Part shown: positions 31,386 through 38,128 of the stretch, piece by piece | How positions within the stretch are numbered: the first letter of the stretch is position 1 | Layout: each line of letters starts with the position of its first letter | Assembly (NCBI GenBank): GCA_947367115.1 | Contig: CANBCW010000016.1 | Location: 1 to 38,128, forward strand | Direction: 5' to 3' | Source of the DNA: an uncultured Clostridia bacterium | GTDB lineage: Bacteria; Bacillota; Clostridia; Oscillospirales; Oscillospiraceae | Length of the DNA stretch: 38,128 nt | Translations under genes and position numbers: made by a program | Notes under the pieces: generated by a model | Databases searched by the model: none | What the model was told of the DNA's origin: nothing | What the model saw: only the letters and a program-made list of their open reading frames with translations

Positions 31386-32048
31386 TTATTCCCCCTCCTT
31401 TTCCGCAACCATATCCCGCATTCCGCTGGTCATCTCGTTCATATCAATGACCTCGTCGAAATACTTTGCCAAACGTTCGTCGTGGGTGACCGCAATAAGC
31501 GTTTTACCTTTTGAAACGGAGACCAGTTCCTGAATGACCTGCTCACCGATGGCAAAATTGAGGTTGCCGGTCGGTTCGTCGGCAAGGATGATATCCGGAC
31601 GCTTTACAAGGGCGCGGACGATCGCGACTCTTTGCTTCTGTCCGCCGGAAAGATGCTTGATTTTGGCATTTTTCTTCTCAAAGATATCCAGAGAACGAAG
31701 CATATCGTCCATTTCCGAAATATCAACGCCCTCCAGGCGGAGAATGCCAATGTTGTCCGCAACTGACATCTCGTTGATCAGCTTAAAATCCTGAAATATA
31801 TAGCCGATCTTTTCAATTCTGAACTTATCTTTTTCTTTTTGTGAGGTTGCACTCATCTCCACACCGTCAATGAGAATTGTACCCCTTGTGGGAGAGAGGA
31901 TGCCGGCTATCATATTCAGCAGAGTAGATTTTCCGCAGCCCGATGCGCCGAGCAGCATATATGATTTACCAGTCTCAAAGGTAATATCGTGATAATCGAT
32001 CTCGGTTTCATTCTGGAACTGCTTGCCGAGATTTTTAATTTCAATCAT
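31386..32048 (-). CDS. ABC transporter ATP-binding protein, MacB/LolD type
   Basis: A 220-residue ATPase with Walker [10 protein letters not shown], a Q-loop in [10 protein letters not shown], the signature LSGGQKQRV, Walker [12 protein letters not shown] and the H-loop [13 protein letters not shown]. The DEPTGNLN form is the mark of the MacB/LolD/FtsE class, which fits the neighbouring FtsX-type permease. It energises that permease from the cytosolic side. GAAAGGAAATG precedes the ATG, and the stop is 1 nt before the permease start, so both are translated from one mRNA. Confidence 0.95.
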   Translation of the reverse strand: MIEIKNLGKQFQNETEIDYHDITFETGKSYMLLGASGCGKSTLLNMIAGILSPTRGTILIDGVEMSATSQKEKDKFRIEKIGYIFQDFKLINEMSVADNIGILRLEGVDISEMDDMLRSLDIFEKKNAKIKHLSGGQKQRVAIVRALVKRPDIILADEPTGNLNFAIGEQVIQELVSVSKGKTLIAVTHDERLAKYFDEVIDMNEMTSGMRDMVAEKEGE

Positions 32049-32106
32049 ACAGTCATTTCCTTTCGTAATAAAACAAACTCTTAGTTCTAAACAACAAGAC
32101 CTTGGT

Positions 32107-32397
32107 TTAATCCGAAAGCTTCACCTTTAGTCCGACGGGCGTTCCGTCCCGATTTGAAGAACGGTCAGCATAGGCGTATGTATAACCCCATCGATTATTG
32201 ATGATCTGATATGCTCCTATCACCAGTGACAAACCGAGCAGCACATTGCGCGAGGCCTCAATCATCGAACATATCGCACAATGGGAATCAACGCAATCGT
32301 GAGCGTGCGGAACGAACGCGACAAAGGCATAGGCCAAAAACAGCATTACGGAAAGAACAGCAATGATCCTTTTGATCAATTGACGTCTTATCTTCAT
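32107..32397 (-). CDS. Small membrane protein with HDC/HC..C motif
   Basis: A 96-residue protein with two hydrophobic segments: an N-terminal one (IIAVLSVMLFLAYAFVAFV) and a second (NVLLGLSLVIGAYQII). Between them lies HAHDCVDSHCAICSMIEA, a compact set of three His and three Cys residues that could hold a metal ion on the outer or inner face. Small proteins of this kind (two helices with an HDC-x4-CxxC loop) occur beside metal-related ABC systems in Clostridia. I do not know a named family. AAGGAGGGATC precedes the ATG. It sits between the MBL-fold gene and the ABC ATPase gene in the same operon. Confidence 0.78.
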   Translation of the reverse strand: MKIRRQLIKRIIAVLSVMLFLAYAFVAFVPHAHDCVDSHCAICSMIEASRNVLLGLSLVIGAYQIINNRWGYTYAYADRSSNRDGTPVGLKVKLSD

Positions 32398-32417
32398 TGG
32401 CTGATCCCTCCTTGCGT

Positions 32418-33197
32418 TTACGAAATCCTAATCTCTTGTCCTGCGGACAGGTAAAACAACCGTTTCATGTGCTTCTTCATAAATTCATACTGTTCCCACC
32501 CTGTGCAGTGGCAGGTATAGTAATCCGCAGCAAAGCCATTCAGATGCTCTGCATAGGTTTTAAGGGTTTCGTCCAACGGTAACTTCGAAAAATGGAAGCC
32601 GCCGATGAGCACATCCGGCGTAAACCACGGCATAATATTCAAAACACCTTTATGAGAACAGCCGCTGATAAGGATTTTCTTTCCGCTTTCCTCTATCAGC
32701 AGATATTGCTCGTGACGAAAATCATCGGGAATAAGCCGACCGTTTTCCTTCACTGTCAGCCCAAAGCTGCCAAAGTCAACAGCTTTTTTCTGGTCGTTGC
32801 AGTGGTGCAGCGTAAGCCCTTCGGCAATATACGCCGTACCGTCTGTAAAAATCAGCCGGTCATTGGCTTTTAGGCCGTCGTCAAGCCCAATATACTTTTC
32901 CGTTCCGTTGTAGTGAGGTTCAAAGGCATAGGTGCTGAGATATATCGATGCTTTTCTGTTGATATCCAAAAAGGTCTTCAGGCCGCCGCCGTGGTCGTAA
33001 TGTCCGTGGGATAGAATGGCTATATCCACCTCAGACAGATCCACACCGAGTATCTGAGCATTCCTCGCAAAAAGCTCGGTCTGTCCCATATCAAAGAGGA
33101 TTTTGTGGGCTTCTGTTTCAATATAGAGCGACAGTCCGTGTTCAGAACCAATATGCTCGTTTACGGAAGTGTTCTCAGTAAGGCAAACAATTCTCAT
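32418..33197 (-). CDS. MBL-fold metal-dependent hydrolase
   Basis: A 259-residue protein with the metallo-beta-lactamase motif SHGHYDHGGG (HxHxDH) near residues 75-85, a later metal-binding His in SGCSHKG, and the closing HCTGWEQ. It resembles the COG1237 branch of cytosolic MBL proteins, annotated with no firm substrate. The start at 33197 is chosen because ATGA overlaps the DUF134 stop by 4 nt, showing translational coupling. A start at 33209 is also possible. No signal peptide is seen. Confidence 0.88.
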   Translation of the reverse strand: MRIVCLTENTSVNEHIGSEHGLSLYIETEAHKILFDMGQTELFARNAQILGVDLSEVDIAILSHGHYDHGGGLKTFLDINRKASIYLSTYAFEPHYNGTEKYIGLDDGLKANDRLIFTDGTAYIAEGLTLHHCNDQKKAVDFGSFGLTVKENGRLIPDDFRHEQYLLIEESGKKILISGCSHKGVLNIMPWFTPDVLIGGFHFSKLPLDETLKTYAEHLNGFAADYYTCHCTGWEQYEFMKKHMKRLFYLSAGQEIRIS

Positions 33198-33544
33198 TCC
33201 GCACACCATCCTCTTCGATGCTCCTGACAACCGCCGCAGCCGCAATATTCTTCATTTCCGTCGCAGATACGGTATTCGCCGCCTTCAATACGGATGGAGC
33301 ATCCCTTTACGAGAGCTTCGGCAAGCTTCTTCCTTGCCGTTTCGCAAATCAGCTGTGCGGTTGCACGGGACACCTGCATATATTCTGCGCATTGCTCCTG
33401 GGAGAACCCTTGGTGATCAATTAGACGGATGCACTCGTACTCGTCAACAGTCAGGATGATATGTTCGTCTGTTTTGCTGTTTGCAGTAAACACATCGGCA
33501 ATGGGCATTCTGCAGACTTTTCGGCATTTTCTCGGTCTTGGCAT
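33194..33544 (-). CDS. DUF134 (UPF0251) DNA-binding protein, probable regulator
   Basis: A 116-residue protein opening with MPRPRKCRKVCRMP, the hallmark of the DUF134 family. It has a sigma70-region-4-like helix-turn-helix (LTVDEYECIRLIDHQGFSQEQCAEYMQVSRATAQLICE). The C-terminal end (YCGCGGCQEHRRGWC) is cysteine-rich and probably binds a metal or cluster. It is the first gene of the minus-strand operon that runs to the NifX-like gene, so it probably autoregulates the operon. The promoter is a perfect consensus and is flanked by matching inverted arms (33573-33606). GGAAGGGAAG precedes the ATG at 33544. Confidence 0.9.
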   Translation of the reverse strand: MPRPRKCRKVCRMPIADVFTANSKTDEHIILTVDEYECIRLIDHQGFSQEQCAEYMQVSRATAQLICETARKKLAEALVKGCSIRIEGGEYRICDGNEEYCGCGGCQEHRRGWCAE

Positions 33545-33572
33545 AACGATCTTCCCTTCCGCACGTTTCTGG

Positions 33573-33610
33573 CATATACCAATTATATTGCCGTTTTTGG
33601 TATATGTCAA
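33573..33610 (-). promoter_or_regulatory. Perfect promoter with flanking dyad, metal operon
   Basis: On the minus strand, TTGACA (33605-33610), a 17-nt spacer and TATAAT (33582-33587). Inverted arms CATATACCAA (33573-33582) and TTGGTATATG (33597-33606) are 10-bp perfect complements, overlapping the edges of both boxes. This looks like an operator placed to repress. Confidence 0.82.
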
Positions 33611-33660
33611 TAACGCAGAACGATGATTTGCATGTTGATCAAATAATAGGTAAAAAAGTA

Positions 33661-33692
33661 AAAATCCCGAACGCTGACGCATTCGGGATTTT
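33661..33692 (-). terminator. Second hairpin downstream of the tRNA operon
   Basis: AAAATCCCGAA / TTCGGGATTTT is an 11-bp stem. On the minus strand it is followed by a T-rich run. It may back up the terminator at 33864. Confidence 0.65.
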
Positions 33693-33748
33693 GGGGCTTA
33701 CACCACGAAAATACAAACCGCTAAGAAGCCTTGGTTTTAATGAAATCT

Positions 33749-33827
33749 TCTTCGCAGATGAAATGAAATCCGTCCTCTCTCCCAACGAAGTCGGATTTCA
33801 TCACGAAGTGATTTCATCCATCGAAGA
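33749..33827. repeat. Foldback element with nested inverted repeats
   Basis: Three ordered pairs form one long hairpin: TCTTCG/CGAAGA (33749/33822), GATGAAAT/ATTTCATC (33757/33811) and GAAATCCG/CGGATTTC (33765/33792). A side hairpin ATCAC-GAA-GTGAT lies on the right arm. A further small hairpin CCGTCC/GGACGG follows near 33838-33853. The stretch 33693-33863 is otherwise non-coding. Confidence 0.7.
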
Positions 33828-33863
33828 TGAATTTATCCCGTCCGTTAGGACGGATTTAGTTAA

Positions 33864-33896
33864 AAAAACTCCGATGCGAAACGCATCGGAGTTTTT
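33864..33896 (-). terminator. Terminator of the tRNA operon
   Basis: AAAAACTCCGATGCG / CGCATCGGAGTTTTT is a 15-bp perfect stem with an AAA loop. On the minus strand it is followed by a run of T. It lies 1 nt beyond the tRNA-Cys 3' end. Confidence 0.9.
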
Positions 33897-33897
33897 C

Positions 33898-33972
33898 TGG
33901 AGGTACCGGCCAGATTTGAACTGGCGAATAACGGTTTTGCAGACCGGGGCCTTACCACTTGGCTACGGTACC
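33898..33972 (-). tRNA. tRNA-Cys (anticodon GCA)
   Basis: The minus strand gives a cloverleaf with acceptor GGTACCG/CGGTACC, anticodon loop CTGCAAA, T-loop GTTCAAAT and an encoded 3' CCA. It is the last gene of the five-tRNA operon. Confidence 0.95.
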
Positions 33973-33979
33973 ATATGAA

Positions 33980-34004
33980 ATTAGGAACGCGGCGCGTTCC
34001 TAAT
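33980..34004. repeat. Spacer hairpin between tRNA-Gly and tRNA-Cys
   Basis: ATTAGGAACGC / GCGTTCCTAAT is an 11-bp perfect stem with a GGC loop. There is no T-tract, so it is probably an RNA processing or stability element and not a terminator. Confidence 0.6.
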
Positions 34005-34012
34005 CTCTTTCT

Positions 34013-34088
34013 TGGAGCGGGTGACGAGGCTCGAACTCGCTACCTCCACCTTGGCAAGGTGGCGCTCTACCAGATGAGCTACACCCGC
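34013..34088 (-). tRNA. tRNA-Gly (anticodon GCC)
   Basis: The minus strand gives acceptor GCGGGTG/CACCCGC, D-arm TAGCTCATCTGGTAGAGC, anticodon loop TTGCCAA and T-arm GCGAGTTCGAGCCTCGT, with encoded CCA. Confidence 0.96.
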
Positions 34089-34091
34089 ATC

Positions 34092-34167
<76 letters not shown>

Positions 34168-34207
34168 ATGTTGTGGAGAGCTTTTCGCTCTCCACAGATG
34201 CATTATA

Positions 34208-34284
34208 TGGCGACCCGGAACGGACTCGAACCGTCGACCTCCAGCGTGACAGGCTGGCGTGCTAACCGACTGCACCACCGGGCC
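34208..34284 (-). tRNA. tRNA-Asp (anticodon GTC)
   Basis: The minus strand gives acceptor GGCCCGG, anticodon loop CTGTCAC, T-arm GACGGTTCGAGTCCGTT and encoded CCA. Confidence 0.96.
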
Positions 34285-34292
34285 AAATTGTA

Positions 34293-34368
34293 TGGTGGGA
34301 ACAACAGGGCTCGAACCTGTGACCCCATGCTTGTAAGGCATGTGCTCTCCCAGCTGAGCTATGCTCCC
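34293..34368 (-). tRNA. tRNA-Val (anticodon TAC)
   Basis: The minus strand gives acceptor GGGAGCA/TGTTCCC, D-arm TAGCTCAGCTGGGAGAGC, anticodon loop CTTACAA, T-arm ACAGGTTCGAGCCCTGT, and encoded CCA. It is the first gene of the operon. Confidence 0.96.
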
Positions 34369-34416
34369 CTAGCTTTTCGCTTTGGTTTTGTGTGGCTCAC
34401 CTCAGCGACATGACAC

Positions 34417-34445
34417 ATTATACACATGGAAGCACCATTTGTCAA
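34417..34445 (-). promoter_or_regulatory. tRNA operon promoter, perfect consensus
   Basis: On the minus strand, TTGACA (34440-34445), a 17-nt spacer and TATAAT (34417-34422). Confidence 0.9.
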
Positions 34446-34483
34446 GCACTTTTTTTAATTTTTTTGCTTCAATTTTTAAATGG

Positions 34484-34513
34484 TGATTTCTGCGGTTTTA
34501 CCCGCAGAAATCA
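34484..34513 (-). terminator. Terminator of hslO
   Basis: TGATTTCTGCGG / CCGCAGAAATCA is a 12-bp perfect stem with a 6-nt loop, just after the hslO stop. The T-tract on the minus strand is short. Confidence 0.75.
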
Positions 34514-34520
34514 TGCTATT

Positions 34521-35402
34521 TTAAATCTTTTTCAGTAATTCCGCAACATCTTCGGGAGTAAAGCTGTATGTGGTGTCACAGAATTGGCACGCCACCGGAA
34601 AGGGCTTTCCTTCGTCCATGATCTCTGTCAGTTCCTCTCTTCCCAGGCTGATCAGCGCAGCGGTTACCCGCTGCCTTGAGCAGTAGCATTTATAGCTGAC
34701 CTCGGCAGTCTCCATGAACACCACGCCCAGCTCGCCGCAAACCTGACCAAGAATATCCTCGGGCGTCATCCCCGCTTCCAGCATTGCGGTAACCGCACCG
34801 GCACGCTGAATCCCCCGCTCCAAAGCATCAATGGTCTCCTCCGGCGCACCGGGGAGAAGCTGCAGCAGATAACCACCCGCAACCTTTACAGAGCGGTCAC
34901 GATCCACCAGAACCCCCAGCGCGCAAGCCGTCGGGATCTGCTCACTTTGGGCAAAGTACGCCGTTACATCATCGCCGATCTCGCCGGATACCAGCGGCAC
35001 AGACCCGATATAAGGCTCCTTCATCTGCAGGTCGCGAATGACCGTCAGTGTGCCGTCCACGCCCACTGTCGCGCCCACATCCAGCTTTCCGGGATACTTT
35101 TCCACCAAAGGCACAACCGGCTCTGTCACGCAGCCGCGAACATTTCCAGCCGCGTCGGATACGCAGGTAATCGTGCCGATGGGGCCGCCGCCCCGGATCT
35201 GCAGCGTCATGGAACCATTATCCACCTTCTGCATATTGCCCATCATGGATGCCGCCGTCAGAGCCCGACCCAAAGCCGCTGTGGCGTTGGGCGCTGTACC
35301 ATGGATCTCAGCCGCTCTTTTTACGATCTCCGTAGAACGGATGGCCACGACCTTCACAAAGCCATCCATGCTCATTCCACGAACCAGATAATCACTCATC
35401 AT
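34521..35402 (-). CDS. hslO: Hsp33 redox-regulated chaperone
   Basis: A 293-residue cytosolic holdase. The N-terminal core (LVRGMSMDGFVKVVAIRSTEIVKRAAEIHG, LGRALTAASMMG) leads to the C-terminal zinc redox switch with YKCYCSRQR and ACQFCDTTY, i.e. CxC and CxxC. These four cysteines bind zinc when reduced and release it on oxidative stress, which activates the chaperone. Two ATG codons are adjacent (35402 and 35399) and either could be used. GAGAAG precedes them weakly. The gene is monocistronic, facing the tRNA operon promoter across a short terminator. It adds to the redox-related content of the window. Confidence 0.96.
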   Translation of the reverse strand: MMSDYLVRGMSMDGFVKVVAIRSTEIVKRAAEIHGTAPNATAALGRALTAASMMGNMQKVDNGSMTLQIRGGGPIGTITCVSDAAGNVRGCVTEPVVPLVEKYPGKLDVGATVGVDGTLTVIRDLQMKEPYIGSVPLVSGEIGDDVTAYFAQSEQIPTACALGVLVDRDRSVKVAGGYLLQLLPGAPEETIDALERGIQRAGAVTAMLEAGMTPEDILGQVCGELGVVFMETAEVSYKCYCSRQRVTAALISLGREELTEIMDEGKPFPVACQFCDTTYSFTPEDVAELLKKI

Positions 35403-35523
35403 TACTTCTCTGGGATTTTCCCTTTCTCCTTTTATAAATTTTAATTACTATACCTTAATTATAAAAAAATTGCAATACTATTTTTATTTCGTATTTCTAA
35501 GCAATACGCCGTCCACAAATGTA

Positions 35524-35552
35524 TTGCAATATTCATTGAATTGTGATATACT
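35524..35552 (+). promoter_or_regulatory. Promoter of the structured RNA
   Basis: TTGCAA (35524-35529), a 17-nt spacer and TATACT (35547-35552) place the start near 35559, within the left arm of a 16-bp inverted repeat. The -35 box is part of GTATTGCAAT (35521-35530), the complement of ATTGCAATAC at 35469-35478. Confidence 0.75.
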
Positions 35553-35555
35553 GCC

Positions 35556-35715
35556 TGTTGTCACACAAACTAGATAATTGGATTATATGGGGTTAGTTCA
35601 TAGGGATACTATGCCCTCTTATTGCCATACTCAATTTATGGATTTAGCAAAAATGCGAACTCTCTTGATTGAGTACGGTGAGCAATCCCTATTCCGATCA
35701 GTTTGTGTGACAACA
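35556..35715 (+). ncRNA. Candidate structured RNA: long hairpin with nested stems
   Basis: The ends pair perfectly over 16 bp (TGTTGTCACACAAACT, 35556-35571; AGTTTGTGTGACAACA, 35700-35715). Inside are ATAGGGAT/ATCCCTAT and TACTCAAT/ATTGAGTA, in nested order, so the whole 160 nt folds into one interrupted rod with a large left-side bulge. It has its own promoter and a UUCG terminator about 20 nt downstream. The rod shape and length resemble 6S RNA, but I do not recognise conserved 6S sequence. It could also be a leader that controls the lipoprotein gene that follows. Confidence 0.65.
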
Positions 35716-35734
35716 ATCGGAGTTTGCATTTTTC

Positions 35735-35766
35735 AGTGTGCTGACTTCGGTTGGCACACTTTTTTA
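35735..35766 (+). terminator. UUCG-loop terminator
   Basis: AGTGTGCTGAC / GTTGGCACACT is an 11-bp stem (two G-T pairs) with a TTCG tetraloop and a six-T run. It ends the structured RNA and lies 7 nt before the ribosome site of the next gene. Confidence 0.9.
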
Positions 35767-35787
35767 TTTTTGAAAGGAGCCCCTGAT

Positions 35788-36258
35788 GTGAAAAAACTAC
35801 TCGTATTATTTTTCATCGCATTGTTGCTATCTCATGTATTGTGTGCATGCGCAGACAATAGTACTTCGAACAATCCCAATACCAATTTTGAAACCACTAA
35901 TAATTATAGCGAGAGTTTGACAGAAAAACCCACAGATAATACCAATGCAACCGATTTTGATGCCTCCCATAATGACAGTGAGGATATGGTAGAAATAGCC
36001 GTGGATTATCCCGATGTGGCTGAATTTGAGCTTGATTTAAATAACGGCAAGGATTTAACAGGAAAGACTGTGACTTTTGAGGTCATAGAATTTGTCCCCG
36101 ATAGTGCATTTGGATACAATTTACAAGCCGGTGAACACCTCAATTTCTGTTCCCCTAAACATCCCGGTGTTAATGAAGGCGACATAATTACTGTTAAAGT
36201 TACATCTATCTCCTCTATGCTAGGTTCATATATTATCAGTTACGAAATTGTAGATTAA
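35788..36258 (+). CDS. Small lipoprotein of unknown function
   Basis: A 156-residue protein from the GTG at 35788, with AAAGGAG 8 nt upstream. The signal MKKLLVLFFIALLLSHVLCAC has a lipobox-like LCAC. A spacer rich in Asn, Thr and Ser follows (about residues 24-60), then an acidic domain with beta-strand character (LTGKTVTFEVIEFVPDSAFGYNLQAGEHLNFCS, DIITVKVTSISS) that looks like an OB or small beta-barrel fold. It lies directly behind the terminator of the structured RNA, so expression depends on read-through or a regulated anti-terminator. The frame is open from 35578, but upstream codons overlap the RNA and have no ribosome site. No function is proposed. Confidence 0.75.
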   Translation: MKKLLVLFFIALLLSHVLCACADNSTSNNPNTNFETTNNYSESLTEKPTDNTNATDFDASHNDSEDMVEIAVDYPDVAEFELDLNNGKDLTGKTVTFEVIEFVPDSAFGYNLQAGEHLNFCSPKHPGVNEGDIITVKVTSISSMLGSYIISYEIVD

Positions 36259-36313
36259 TCCCTCATTAGGTGTCCTTAGCATGTTTAGTCACTAAAACCA
36301 GATATCAAGAGAT

Positions 36314-36354
36314 AAAAAGAAGTAAAGCCACAGACCGTGGCTTTACTTCTTTTT
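36314..36354. terminator. Bidirectional terminator
   Basis: An 18-bp perfect stem from 36314-36331 (ending GAAGTAAAGCCAC) and 36337-36354, with an AGACC loop and A/T runs at both ends. It serves the lipoprotein gene and overlaps the methyltransferase 3' end. Confidence 0.93.
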
Positions 36355-37104
36355 TATGTGTACTGTGCCCTTTCTCGCACTGAAGTAAATCCGCTGCTCC
36401 CCCGGTCTGGGCGCTTCAAACCGCCGGTCACCGTATACCTTGATGCCAATAAACCCGGCATCCCTTAAAAAACCCATCAACTGCACCTGGGAATAGGCGT
36501 ACTCCCGATGTTCCTCAAAGCTCCGTTTCCAGACCTGACCATGGCGCTGAAACAGATCCATTCCGTAAGAACAGATATTGCTGTTCTCGTTGAACTCTCC
36601 GCGCCAGACACAGTAAACATCGTCGTCCTCGTCCAGAAAAACCTGACCGTCCATAGCCTGAAGCTTTTCTGGGGTATTCACGTCAAAAATAAAAATACCA
36701 CCAGGGTTCAAAACTCTATACACCCGCCGGATAGCTTCCCGGCAATCGTCGGGATTCAGGATGTAATCCAAACTGTCCAGCGCGCACACAGCCAGATCTA
36801 CACCTCTGGGCAGACGCAATTCCTGTAAGCGCTGGCAGACAAACACAGGTGCTTTCTCCAGCTCCTGCGCCTTCTGACAGGCCACAGTCAGCATCTCCTC
36901 CGACATATCCACGCCGGTGACCTGCAAGCCGTCCTGAGCCAGCAACAGGGCTACAGAGCCGGTTCCGCAGGCCAGATCCACCGCTGTCCGGGGTGTGCAG
37001 CCCTCTTTTTCTAAAATACGCTTGTAAAAATCAACCGTCTGGCTGTAATCCACATCATTGGTCAGCCGGTCATAGCTGGCTGCCAGAGCTTCATAGGCTC
37101 CCAT
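36343..37104 (-). CDS. Class I SAM-dependent methyltransferase
   Basis: A 253-residue cytosolic enzyme with motif I VDLACGTGSVALLLA, motif II TGVDMSEEMLTVA and the post-II segment VCALDSLDYILNPDD, in the order typical of Rossmann-fold methyltransferases. The C-terminal part (WRGEFNENSNICSYGMDLFQRHG) is close to a family of general methyltransferases found next to ftsZ or hslO in Firmicutes. The substrate is unknown. The ATG at 37104 follows AGGGGG and an MGAYEALAASYDRL start typical of the family. It lies 63 nt after ftsZ with a weak hairpin between, so it may be partly co-transcribed. Confidence 0.9.
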   Translation of the reverse strand: MGAYEALAASYDRLTNDVDYSQTVDFYKRILEKEGCTPRTAVDLACGTGSVALLLAQDGLQVTGVDMSEEMLTVACQKAQELEKAPVFVCQRLQELRLPRGVDLAVCALDSLDYILNPDDCREAIRRVYRVLNPGGIFIFDVNTPEKLQAMDGQVFLDEDDDVYCVWRGEFNENSNICSYGMDLFQRHGQVWKRSFEEHREYAYSQVQLMGFLRDAGFIGIKVYGDRRFEAPRPGEQRIYFSARKGTVHIKKK

Positions 37105-37126
37105 CGTATCCCCCTTGCATAGCAAA

Positions 37127-37153
37127 CATCCCGACCCGAGATGGGCCGGGATG
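37127..37153 (-). terminator. Weak hairpin after ftsZ
   Basis: CATCCCG-A-CCC / GGG-C-CGGGATG forms a 10-bp stem with one mismatch. On the minus strand only TTTGCT follows, so termination is likely partial. Confidence 0.55.
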
Positions 37154-37167
37154 CAAAGCATTCAAAA

Positions 37168-38128
<961 letters not shown>

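Noticed and set aside
35556..35715. Transposable MITE explanation for the 16-bp inverted repeat
   Set aside because: No matching target-site duplication flanks the arms, and a promoter and terminator are placed exactly around it. An RNA element is the simpler reading, though copy number was not checked.
35578..35787. Upstream extension of the lipoprotein reading frame
   Set aside because: It overlaps the structured RNA and its terminator and has no ribosome site. The GTG at 35788 with AAAGGAG and a signal peptide is clearly the start.

Overview
The window is chromosomal DNA from a low-oxygen Gram-positive bacterium, most likely a gut Clostridia member of the Oscillospirales type. The grounds are Feo iron uptake with a short DtxR-type repressor, a flavodiiron protein, C-terminally membrane-anchored starch-binding proteins with CBM26 modules, an AmyE-type surface amylase, a eukaryote-like (GH13_8) branching enzyme, and AGGAGG-type ribosome binding sites. 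No phage, IS element or CRISPR array was seen.

Layout. (1) 1-383: 5' end of a 16S rRNA gene on the minus strand with its leader and two tandem consensus promoters. (2) 0.4-3.6 kb: feoA-feoB-small Feo protein operon, divergent from a DtxR-family repressor, with three near-identical dyads. (3) 3.7-6.5 kb: RNHCP zinc protein and a GH3 glycosidase whose natural start appears to lie in another frame, behind an A_AAA_AAG heptamer. (4) 6.5-12.4 kb: a redox block holding a Crp/Fnr regulator, trxA, flavodiiron protein fprA, and a trxB-moxR-VWA operon. trxA and trxB share a 17-bp dyad exactly 20 nt upstream of their -10 boxes, and the trxA copy is shared with fprA. (5) 12.4-27.1 kb: a starch/maltodextrin locus with branching enzyme, surface starch-binding proteins, PfkB kinase, a GH13-SBP-MalF-MalG operon without an ATPase, a short LacI regulator, and a secreted membrane-anchored alpha-amylase. 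(6) 27.2-28.6 kb: an iron-sulfur protein and an unrecognised gene. (7) 28.7-33.6 kb: a visibly more A+T-rich minus-strand operon that looks like a metal-handling module. It has a DUF134 regulator, an MBL-fold protein, a small HDC/HC..C membrane protein, a MacB-type ABC pair with a His-rich permease loop, a Cys-containing lipoprotein, and a NifX-like protein with a His/Cys tail. (8) 33.6-34.5 kb: a five-gene tRNA operon (Val-Asp-Phe-Gly-Cys) with a foldback element downstream. (9) 34.5-38.1 kb: hslO (Hsp33), a promoter-driven long RNA hairpin ending in a UUCG terminator before a small lipoprotein gene, a methyltransferase, and the 3' part of ftsZ.

How the parts work together. Surface CBM26 proteins and the anchored amylase would degrade starch outside the cell. 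The MalEFG-type importer would take up oligosaccharides, the cytosolic GH13 enzyme would trim them, and the branching enzyme would build glycogen. The redox block pairs thioredoxin recycling with O2/NO reduction, probably under one Crp/Fnr regulator. The most notable items are the shared trxA/trxB/fprA box, the metal-module operon, the structured RNA at 35.56-35.77 kb, and the GH3 start-frame conflict.
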